DNA from: Aptenodytes patagonicus
Lineage: Eukaryota; Chordata; Aves; Sphenisciformes; Spheniscidae
Direction of reading: 5' to 3'
Assembly (NCBI RefSeq): GCF_965638725.1
Contig: NC_134975.1
Location: 2,430,179-2,494,178, forward strand
Length of the DNA: 64,000 nucleotides
In this document: positions 25,512-36,400 of the stretch, piece after piece
Position numbering within the stretch: position 1 is the stretch's first letter
Layout: every line of letters starts with the position of its first letter
Notes under the pieces: generated by a model
Told to the model about the DNA's origin: nothing
The model's input: the letters and a program-made list of their open reading frames with translations, nothing else
The model's database searches: none
Made by a program: the position numbers and the translations under genes

Positions 25512-26039
25512 CAGTCCGGAGAACAGCACGTCTGCGGGGGACAGAGGAGGTGGGGGTTGCCCAGCTGCCCCCCCCCCGAGAGCTCACCCGCGGGGCAGCT
25601 GGGACCTCCGGGCCCCCCCATCGTGCCCTGGGGGTGCAGCTTTCGGGGGGGGCTCGGGGGGGGACTCCAACCTTGGGGGGGGGGGGACGGACCCCGGGAA
25701 GGCAAGGGACTGGCGGGGACGAGCAGGACACGGGGGGAATGAAAGGGGTGTGAAGATGGGGGCGTGGGGGGGGGTCACGGGGGGACGCGGGAGATGGGAG
25801 GGACACGGGGAAAGGCAGGGAGCGCAGCGGGGGGCGCACAAGGGGACACGGAGGGACATCGGGGCACCGGGGGTTACGTGAGGGGGCCGGGGAGGGGATG
25901 GGGAACACGGCGGGGGGGGGGGGGGGGGGGGGGGGCAGGCCCCTGCCGGGGTCCCCCGGACAAACCCCCCCGGCCGGAGAGGGCCCAGGCCCGCCCCCCC
26001 ACCGCGGCCGCCGCCTCCCAGGGCAGCCGGTGCCGTGCC

Positions 26040-26280
26040 GGCCCCGTCCGCCGCGGCCTCACCATCCCCGGGCGCGGAGGCTCCGGCCGCTCCGCGACGG
26101 CGTCCGCCCGGGCGCCTCCATGGACGGCGCCGCTTTCCGGGTGTCCGCCGGAAGATGATTTGTCGTCAGCATCAGGCGCGCTGAAGGCGCGGAGGGCGCC
26201 GCCATCTTAAAGGCTCCGCGCGGCCTCTGAGGCGCGGCGCCATCTTGTCTCAGGGCGCAGCCATCTTGACTAAGGGCAGG
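26040..26280 (-). promoter_or_regulatory. MCRS1: MCRS1 promoter and 5' exon with YY1 motifs
   Basis: A CpG-rich stretch upstream of the coding start. A likely non-coding first exon ends at a minus-strand GTGAGG donor near 26060. Three CCATCTT words (around 26202-26208, 26240-26247 and 26261-26268) match the YY1 core GCCGCCATCTTG, typical of TATA-less housekeeping promoters. Confidence 0.6.
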
Positions 26281-26439
26281 GCGGCACCCCCTCCTTTCTG
26301 GGCCGCCGCTGCCGGTGGGTCGGGGCGGCCGGGCCCGACCCGCGAGGCGGGGACGGGGACGCGCCCCGTTGTCCCGGCAGACAGGGCTCGTCCCGGCCCC
26401 GGCAGCGCAGGCACCCGCCGCCCGTCGAACGGCCACACC

Positions 26440-27155
26440 CATCATGGCGGCACCCCCGCCACACCCATCATGGCGGCACCACGCGCGCGCACCCCTGTCC
26501 CGCGCCACACCCATCATGGCGGCACCCCCGCACACACCCCCCTGTCCCCGCGCCCACACCCATCATGGCGGCATCCTCGCACACGCCCCGCCACACCCAT
26601 CATGGCGGCACCCACACACACGCCCCCCTCCCCCCGCCACACCCATCATGGCGGCACCCCCCCGCACATGCTCCCCCCGCCACACCCATCATGGCGGCAC
26701 CCCCCCCGCACATGCCCCCCCCCGCCACACCCATCATGGCGGCACCCCCACACACGCCCCCCTCTCCCCCCGCCACTCCCATCATGGCGGCACCCCCCCG
26801 CACATTGCCCCCCCCGCCACACCCATCATGGCGGCACCCCCGCGCACACACCCCTGTCCCCCGCCACACCCATCATGGCGGCACCCCCCCGCACATCCCC
26901 CCCCGCCACACCCATCATGGCGGCACCCCCCCGCACATGCCCCCCCCGCCACACCCATCATGGCGGCACCCCCACACACGCCCCCCCTCTCCCCCCGCCA
27001 CTCCCATCATGGCGGCATCCCCACACACGCCCCCCTGTCCCGCGCCACACCCATCATGGCGGCATCCTCGCACACGCCCCCGCCACACCCATCATGGCGG
27101 CACCCCCCCGCACATGCCCCCCCCCTCCCCGCCACACCCATCATGGCGGCTCGCC
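26440..27155. repeat. 17-copy minisatellite with YY1-like core
   Basis: Seventeen copies of CCCATCATGGCGGC, spaced about 25-55 bp apart and joined by CA- and C-rich spacers (CACACGCCCCCC-type). The block fills the interval between the MCRS1 promoter and the ITGA7 3' end. ATGGCGGC is the core of the YY1 consensus AAGATGGCGGC, and genuine YY1 motifs lie at the left edge. Confidence 0.9.
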
Positions 27156-27217
27156 AGCCCGCCCGCCATCCCCGGGCCGGGAGGAAGGGACGGGGCCGCT
27201 GTGGAGGGGCTGTTCCT

Positions 27218-27223
27218 TTTATT
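27218..27223 (-). terminator. ITGA7: ITGA7 polyadenylation signal
   Basis: AATAAA on the minus strand, about 240 bp after the 7B stop codon at 27464. The minisatellite begins about 65 bp further on. Confidence 0.8.
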
Positions 27224-27463
27224 GGGTTGAGCACGGCCGCGGGGCGAGCCGAGCCCCCGGGCCCGAGCCCTCCCCGCGGGGCCGACGGGCCGGCCTCGGC
27301 GCGAGCAGTCCCCGCGTGTGGCCGGCACACGCGTGTGCCTCCCCGCCCCGCGCGGTGCCAGAGGGTTCCTTCCCAGGGCACGGCTGGGGAGGAGGGTCCC
27401 GTGTCCAGCGTCCCCCGCGCCTGCCGCCGTCCCCGGGGCCGGGGGCTACGCCAGCACGGGGGG

Positions 27464-30400
27464 CTATGCCGAGCTGGGGGCGACGTGGCCGTCGCTGGCC
27501 TCGCTCAAGTTGGCGGCCCACTCCTTCCTCTGGATCGTGCCCGTCTTCTCCTCGCGGAACTGCTGCCGCTCCTCCCGCGGGATCTTCACAGCGTGGTACT
27601 GCGGCACGGCCGGCGGCGCGTAGCGCGCCCGGCGGAAGAAGCCCAGCTGCGGGGGGACCGGCGAGTCAGGGCCCCCGCAGGGACGCCCCAGCTTCGGGAA
27701 CGGCGCCGTGAGCCCACGGCACCGGCGCTTGCCCATCCCTCGGCACTCGCCCCACAAGCACGGGGCGGGGGGGGTGTGTGTGTGTGTGTGTGTGCGCACT
27801 TTGCACCAGCGCTTGCACAACCACGCGCCAGCACCGCAAACCCTCGCACAACCACGCGCCAGCACCGCAAACCCTCGCACAACCATGCGCCAGCACCGCA
27901 AACCCTCGCACAACCACACGCCAGCACCGCAAACCCTCGCACGTCCCGGCTCGGGCACCGCAAACCCTCGCACAACCACGCGCCAGCACCGCAAACCCTC
28001 GCACGTCCCGGCTCGGGCACCGCAAACCCTCGCACAACCACGCGCCAGCACCGCAACCCTCGCACAACCACGTGCCAGCACCGCAAACTCGCACACACCC
28101 ACACCGCAAGCCCTCGCACGTCCCGGCTCGGGCACCGCAAACCCTCGCACGCCCGCGCACCAGCTGCTGCAAACCCCCTCGTCCATCCGCCCTGGCGCTG
28201 CGCGCCCTCGCCCAGCCGCACGCCGACGCTGCGCACCCTCGCCCCTCCGCCTCGGCACACCGCCAGCCCTCGCGCACACGCGCAGGGCGGCCGCCAGCCC
28301 TCGCACACCCCTGCGCACCCGTGCTCGCTGCCCGCCGGGGCCGGGGCGGGAGAGCCCTGCGTTACCGCTCGCCCTCCAGCGCCTGCTTGTCCGCCGCGGA
28401 GGGCTGCAGGCCCAGGCGGGCCCGGTAATAGTTAGCGGCGTAGCGGGACTTTCGTCTGCTCCGCTGGAAGAAGCCGCACTGGGGAGGAAGCGAGAGGGTG
28501 AGGCCGGGCAAGGCCAGGCTGTGTGGCACGGCACGGCACGGCATGGCATGGCACGGCACAGCCTGGCTAGGGTGGCATGGCACGGCACAGCTAGGCTGAC
28601 ACAGCAGAGCCGGGATGGCATGGCATGGCACGGCACAGCTGGGGTTGGCACGGCACGGCATGGCTGGGGTGGCACAGCGTGGCACAGCGTGGCACGGCGT
28701 GGCACGGCATGGCATGGCTGGGGTGGCACAGCATGGCACAGTGTGGCGTGGCACGGCATGGCACGGCTAGGCTGACACAGCAGAGCTAGGGTGGCACGGC
28801 ACGGCACGGCATGGCACAGGTGGGGTGGCATGGCATGGCACAGCGTGGCGTGGCATGGCACGGCTGGCACAGCGTGGCACAGCGTGGCACGGCACGACAC
28901 GGCGTGGCGTGGCACGGCTGGGGTGGCACAGCACAGCACAGCACGTCCAGGGGACCCTGTGCCACGGGGAGGGGGACGCATCTTGCCGCGGGGACCCCAC
29001 CCCCGTCCCTCACCTTCCAGAGGATGAAGACGAGCAGGGCCAGGACGAGGACGCCGGCCAGCACCGCCAGCAGGATGACCCACCAGGGCACGCCGCCGGC
29101 CACCGCCGCCCCGGGGTCCAGGTAGATGGAGACGGGGATCTGGGGAGGGGAGGGGCGGTCAGGGGGCAGCGGGGCGGGGGGGCCGGGGAGGGGTGGGGTG
29201 GGGGTGGGGGGGCCGGGGGGTGGCGGGGCCAGACCTGCGTGGAGGCGTCCCTCAGCACCAGGTTCTTGATGGAGGAGGTCACCGAGACGCTGGCGCGCAC
29301 GATCAGCTCCACCGAGGTGACGGCCAGGTACTCCTGTGGAGGGGGCACGGGACGGGCTGAGCCCCCTCCCCGGCCCGGGGGGGGGGGGGGGGCGTCCCCG
29401 TTCCCCTCCTACCTCCAGGAAGGTGCTGTTCCAGAGGCGCCCGCGGGCCGTCAGCACGGCGGCGCGCTCGAAGCTGTGCAGCGGGCAGCGGAAGGCCAGG
29501 CAGCGCGCGGTGCCCTGGGCACAGTCCTGCGGGACGGGGGTCAGCCCAGCCGCGCGCCCCACGAGGGGGGGCACCCCAGCACCGGGCGTGCCGGAATAGG
29601 TGCACCCCAGGGAGCGGGTGCACCCCAGCTGCAGGCACACCCCAGGAGGGGGGACACCCCAGGAGCGGGGACACCCCAGCCCCGCTCACCAGCGTGACGT
29701 TCCTCCTCCTCTCCGCGGGTGCCGGCACCCACCAGGACCCCGGAGTGGGCGCCTCGGCGGGGTCAGCCTCCCCCGGCGGCTCCTGGAGGAGGGAAGGACG
29801 GGCATGGAGGGCGGGGGGGGGGGAGAGCGTTTTGGCACGGACCCCCTCCCCGGGCACCGACGCGTCCCCTCCCGCGGCGGTACCAGGGCCAGGCGCAGCG
29901 GGTTGGCGGGGGGGCTGCAGGCCGCCCGCTGCCCCGGGGGAGCCGCCAGCTCCAGGTGCAGGGGGTAGAGCAGCCATTTCCCGTTGCTGATCTCGTGGGG
30001 CCAGAGGAGGGTGAGGAAGGCCGAGCCCAGCGTCTTCAGCGACTGGCCCCGGTTGGAGACCTGCCGGGGGCGGGGGGCATGGCGGCGTGAGCGGGGGTGG
30101 CACGGACCCCCCTGCCCCACAGCCGCCCCCTGAATGCCCCCCCCTGCCCCACAGCCGCCCCCTGAATGGCCCCCCCTGCCCCACAGCCACCCCCTGAATG
30201 GACCCCCCTACCCCACAGCCGCCCCCTGAATGGACCCCCCTACCCCACAGCCGCCCCCTGAATGCCCCCCCCTGCCCCACAGCCACCCCCTGAATGCCCC
30301 CCCCTGCCCCACAGCCGCCCCCTGAATGCCCCCCCCTGCCCCACAGCCGCCCCCTGAATGCCCCCCCCTGCCCCACAGCCGCCCCCTGAATGGCCCCCCC

Positions 30401-33400
30401 CTGCCCCACAGCCACCCCCTGAATGGACCCCCCTACTCCACAGCCACCCCCTGAATGCCCCCCCCCCGCCCCACAGCCACCCCCTGAATGGACCCCCCTG
30501 CCCCACAGCCACCCCCCGCATGGACCCCCCCACCCCACAGCCGCCTCCCTGCACAGACCCCCCCCCGCCCCACAGCTGCCCCCCGCATGGAACCCTCGCC
30601 CCACAGCCACCCCCCCCCCCCCATCCAGGAGCACAGGGTGGGAAGGGGAGCAGCAGGGCTGAGACCCCCCGGCATCCCACGCCCCCCCCGGCCCCCCCGC
30701 CACGGCAGCCGGGCGTCGGGGCGACTCACCGTGACCTCGAAGCGCATGGCGCTGCCCACCTGGCTCTCCCGCCGCACGGCGCTCTCCCCCCGCACCACCC
30801 CGCCGAAGAAGAGCCGGGGCGGCACGGCCACGCTGTGGGGACAGCCGGGGGTCAGGGCAGCCCTGGGGGGGGGGGGATCCCGGACCCTCGTCCCCGCCCT
30901 CGCTCACCCCGTCACGGAGAGCGGCAGCTCGATGACCACGCGGGCGCGAGCCACCACCGGCTCCAGCCCCGGCTGCTCACTGATCCTGGGGAGAGGTGGG
31001 GGGGGTCGGCATCACCCCGACACCCCCCCCCCCCAAACATGCCCATGCACAGAGCCGAGCGCGGGGCTCCGCCGTGAAGTCCCCCGACCCCCCCGGGGCT
31101 CACGTGGACAGGGCCAGCTCCACCGCCAGGTCCGTGGTCTGGATGGTGATGCCCAGGGTGCTGAGGATGAGGAAGAACCGCACCTGGGGGCAGAGGGGTG
31201 AGGGCCGGGGCCGGGGGCCGGGGGCCGGGGGCCGGGGGGGAGCGGGGAGCTGCGCCCACCTGGGCTCCGCGTTTCATGGGGTTCCCCAGCTCGCACTCCA
31301 CCTGCGAGCCGTTCTGGTTGGCGAGGCACACCACCGGCTTGTCCTGGGAGGGGGGGGGGGACACAGAGAGCTGAACCCCCGCTGCTGGCACCCCCCCAGC
31401 CCGCTGTGCCCCGGGACTGACCCCCTCCTGCACCCCCGGGGCCGTCCCCGGCCCTCTGCACCCCCGGCACCAGCCCCATCCCTCTGCATCCCCAGGACCA
31501 TCCTCATCCCACGCTCCCAGCGCCTCCAGCACCGGCCCTGTCCCTCCAGTGTCCCCAGGACCACCCCCAGCCCTCGGCATCCTGAGGACCACCCCCAGCC
31601 CTCCCCCCTCAGCACCCCCGGGGCCATCCCCAGCCCTCCGCATCCCCAGCTCTGACCCCCATCCCACACCCCCAGCACCCCCGGGGACCAGCTCTGTCCC
31701 TCCGGCATCCCCAGGATCGTCCCCATCCTTCCGCACCCCCAGGACCACCCCATCCCTCTGCCCCCAGCACCCTCGGTACAGCCCCCAGAGCTCCCCACCC
31801 TCGCCTCCCCGCCCCCCCCCAGGCCCCCGCCGCACCGAGGGCGCCCGGCCGTCGTAGGGGCGCAGGGCGGAGTAGGGCAGCTCCGGGGGGAAGGTGGCGG
31901 TGAGCAGGGCCTCGTGGGCATCGTCCCCGTCCCGCTGCGGCTCCGCCGGGTCCGAGGGCAGGTTGGTGACGTGGATCTCCAGGGCCACGTCCTTCTGGTC
32001 GCTCATGGCGAAGACGGCGGTGCCATCCGCGCCCCTGGGGGGCAGAGCCGCTGTGAGCACCCCCGGGGCGTCCCCGACACCCCGCGGGGTGGGGACCCGG
32101 GGAGGGGGCAGCGCCCCGGCCCCCCCTCACCTGGGCAGGGGCAGGAAATCGGCGTCCCCCAGGCGGGCGCAGAACTGGAAGCGGAGCTGGAGGTTGCTCT
32201 GGCAGATCTTGTCGTCCCCGCAGCCCTGCTTCAGGAAATGCACCTGGGGGGGGGGGGACACATGGGGGGACACGGGGACACCTCAGGCAGGCCCCGCGCA
32301 GGACGGTGCACCCCGGACCCCCCACCCTCCGGGGAGGGTGGGGAACACGGCCGGGTCCCCACCTCGGTGCGGTGGCTGCTGGGCTGCTGGGGGCTGAGCA
32401 CGGGCGACAGGGGCGGCAGGGCGGCCCCTCGGCTCTGCCGCGCAGCCCCTCGGCTCTGCCGCGCGGCCCCGGCTCCCCGGATGCCGTAGGCGAGGGTGAC
32501 GGCGATGGGGCGCAGCTTGTCACGGACGCTGTCCTGCGGGCAGGGCGGGCGAGCGTGAGGGGGGACATGGGGGGGACAGGGATGAGGACGAGGACGGGGA
32601 TGGAAACAGGGATGAGGATGGGGACAGGGATGGGGATGGGGATGGGGATGAGGATGAGGACGGGGATGGGGATGAGGATGAGGATGGGGATGAGGATGAG
32701 GATGAGGGCGGGGACCCACCTGGAGCTGGAAGGTGGCTTTGACGCAGGCGCGGGCGTGCTGCCGGGGCAGCTCCACAGTGTCGGAGAACTGGTACTCGGG
32801 GTCCGATGGACGGCGGCCGAGGAAGGAGACGCGGGGGGCCTGGCCCAGCCGCCGGCGGTCCGTGTCGGCATCGAACACGTACTCCAGCACTGGGGGGAGA
32901 GGGACGGGCGTGATGCCGGGGGTCCTTCCCCTTCCAGCCCGGGGGGCTCCTGTCCCCCCCTCTCCACAGCACAGCCCCGAGGTCCCCCCGCCCCGCTGCC
33001 CGTCCCCACCGCGCTCACCGAGGTGGGGGCTGTAGCTGGCGGGACTGGCCGTGTAGCTGAAGCAGGCTCGGACATCCACGCTGCGGGGGCACGGGGTGAG
33101 ACGGGCGGCACCCACCCCTGGCCGTGCCCCGGCTGTGTGCCCGGGGAGGGGAGGCGGGGGTGGGGGGGGGGGGACCGGGTGGCACCCACCAGACGCCCTC
33201 CTGGTGCTGGCAGTTGCTCTGCTCCAGGTCGATGTTGGGGGGGAGCAGGGAGACGTTCCTGGAGACGTGGATGACGGGCCGGGCCCTGCCGGGGGGAGAA
33301 ACGGGGGGTGCCAGGCTGGCTCCCCCCCCCGAGGGCACCCCGAGCCTTGCGCAGACCTGGCACTCGCCCCCTGCACGGCACCCCCGGCTGTGCCCAGGGA

Positions 33401-36400
33401 CCAGGGACCCCCTGGGAGGGCTTGAGGGGAGCCCTGCGGTGGGGGACACCCAGGGGATGGGGGATGCTCGGGGATGGGGGACACCCGGGGATGGGGGACG
33501 CCCAGGGATGGGGGATGCTCGGGGATGGGGGACACCCAGGGGATGGGGGATGCTCGGGGATGGGGGACACCCAGGGGATGGGGGACGCCCAGGGGTGGGG
33601 GATGCTCGGGGATGGGGGACACCTGGGGATGGGGGATGCCCAGGGGTGGGGGATGCTCGGGGATGGGGGATGCCCAGGGGTGGGGGACGCCCAGGGGTGG
33701 GGGCTGCCCCGGTTGGGGCCGGGGCTGCCCGTGGCGGGCACTCACCTGTACAGCACGACGGTGTCGGAGAGGGAGCCGACGAGCAGGTCGGGGTAGAGGT
33801 TTCCATCCACGTCCAGCCCCCCCGAGAGGGAGTACCCGAAGGCCGTCACTCCCACGCCCTCCCCGTCCAGGACCTGGGGACAAGGGGCCAGTGACACCGG
33901 GAATGGGTGTGTGGGGGGGGTGTGTGTGCGATGGGCAATGCACCCCCCCAGCTCCGCACCCCCTCACCTGTGCCGGCTTTGCCACGATGCCCAGGTTGCT
34001 GCCGTGGTAGATGTAGACTTTGCCGGCGCCGTCGAAGGGGGCTCCCACAGCCAGGTCTGGGGGGGGCAAGGGCAGGTAGTGGGGGGCCCCGAGACCCCTC
34101 CCAGGACCCTCTATGGGATACAACCCCCAGTGCCACCATCTCCCCCCTCCCCTGGCAGGGCACAGGCTGTATCCCAGCCCATGGGGACCCCAGAGCCCCC
34201 CCACCCCACCCCGAGTCCCCCCAAGCCCCTCACCCTCAAAGCCGTCCTGGTTGAGGTCCCCGGCGGCGCTGAGGGCGATGCCGAACATGGAGCCGCGGGT
34301 GCCGTTGAGGCGGAGAGGTGTGGCGGAGTCCCAGCGCCCCGCCGGGTTGATGTAGACGTAGGCGGCCCCCCCGATCTCCTCCTTGCGCTCAAAAAAGTGG
34401 GGGGCCCCCACCACCAGGTCCATCCAGCTGCGGGGACGGCAGTTCCGTCACCCCCCTCCAGCCGCGGCAAGCTGTCCCGGTGCACCGAGCCAGGGCGATG
34501 CCCCGGCACCGAGATTGGGGGCGCCGAGCCGCCACGGCCGGGGGAGGGGGGTGTCCCCCCAAACTCACCCATCGCTGTTGAGGTCGAGCACGGCAATGGC
34601 GTAGCCGAAGGCGGAGGTGAGCTGCTGGCCAGGCAGCACGGCCTCGGGCACCAGGCGGTTGGCACTGTCGCGGCGCAGGATGACCACGGCCCCGGTGTGG
34701 TTGGCGCGGGGGGCGCCGGTGACGAAGCTCAGCTCCCGCCTCCGCGTCAGCCCCGCGCCCGAGTCCACCGAGAAGCCTGCGGAGGGGGGGGCAGGCGTCG
34801 GTGCCCACCCGGCCCCCGGCCCCCCACACCCGCCGTCTGCCCATCCGTCCGTCCGTCCGTCCGTCTCTCTCTCTCTGCTCAGCCCTGCGTGGCCAGGTGT
34901 CCCTTCGGGGACCCTCGTGCTTTGGCGTGGCAATGGGGGGGGGGAGCTCTGCTCGTGCCTCAGTTTCCCTGCTCTGCGCTCCCTGGGGCACAGCGGCTGC
35001 AGCTGGGGGGGGGCAGGACTGCGGGGTCCCCTCCCCAGCTCTGGGCCAGTGGAAGCCAAGGGGGAGCAGAGGCTGCCAGGGTGAGCAAGGACCAGCCCCT
35101 CCCCGCATTGCCAGAAGGGAAGATTTTGGGGAGAGAAGGGAAGATTTTGGGGCCAGAGCAGCAAGACCTGGAGCAGAGCCGGACGGGGGCCGGAACCTCC
35201 CCCCAGCTGGAGAGAGCGGCAGAGCCCCCTCCACGGTGGGGGGCCGGGAGCCCCTTCCTCACATGCAGCGGTTGCAGTGTGCGGCCCCCCCCGCAGCCCC
35301 CCCCGGCAGCCACGCAGCCCCCCCCCGAGCCCCCCGGCAGCCCCCAGCCGGGCTCCAGCAGGCTGCAGCCGCTGCCTCCCCCCGCGGGAACCATGCACCC
35401 CCCACCCCCCCATGCAGAAACACCTCCGGAGGGAAGAGCGTGGGGACAGCGGGGTGCTGGGGGCCTCGCCAGGCTCTGTGCCCCCCACCCCGGGCTCTTC
35501 CCCACCCCAGCCTGGCGGTGCCCCCGCCGCAGCCCCGGCACAGCGACGGGACGCAGGACAGGGACAGGGACAGGGATGGGGACGAGGCAGCGCTGCCCAC
35601 AGGGAGCCCTGGCTGGGGGGGGCGGGGGGGGGCTTGGGACCCCCAGCCCGGGGCGGGTGACGGCCACAGGCTCGTGCCTGGCACCAGGTGGACCCAAGAG
35701 GGGTCCCGGGCCTGGGGGTGGGAGTGTGCGGCGGGGGTGCGTCTGCAGCCACAGGCGTGCAGGGCTGGGCGTGCAAGGGGGTGTGCACAAGGTGGGGGGG
35801 GGGGCATGCATGTATGGGGTGTGTGTGCAAAGAGGGGCGTGCTCGGTGCGTGCGTGTACGAGGAGGGGGGTGCGATGCTGCGTGTACAGGGGGGTGCAGA
35901 GGGAGGTGTGCTCGGTGCACGCGTGCCTGCACGGGGACACGTGTGTGCACACGCGTGCACGCCTGCTCGCAGGGCCCAGCGGAGGCTGCGGGAGCTCTCC
36001 TTTCCTCTCCCCTCCACAGACACGGGGCGGGAGGGGGGAACGACGACGACACACCACAGGACACAGCTCCGGGGAGGGTGGCACACGGGGACGCCGTCGG
36101 TGCCGGCGCTTACGAACCCAAGTAGCTATTCTGGGCCACGTCGCCGGCCGCGCCGGGCACCTTCTCGCTGGGCTCGGGGGTTTTGTAGACCAGCTGGTCG
36201 GGGTCTGAGCTATCAATGTTTGTCACAAAGAGCAGCCCTGCGCCGCGGCCGGGCGGGAGAGAAAGAGAGAGGGGCGTCAGGGTGGGCACCGCGGCCAGGG
36301 CGGGCTGGAGCCGGGCGGCGGGGCCAGGGGGGGTCCCACGGCAGCGATGGTGGTGGTGGTGGGGTGTCCCCCCGTGCCGTGCTGTGCCGCCGCGCCCGGA

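Noticed and set aside
27810-28175. Regular 31-bp repeat, possible CRISPR-like array
   Set aside because: The units are contiguous tandem copies without unique spacers, in a vertebrate intron.
26245-28435. Long plus-strand open frames of up to 706 codons
   Set aside because: They are translations of the CATCATGGCGGC and CGCAAACCCTCGCAC minisatellites, with periodic peptides only.
31609-34423. Minus-strand open frames of more than 700 codons in ITGA7
   Set aside because: They run through ITGA7 exons and minisatellite introns without respecting splice sites; the real exons are listed under ITGA7.
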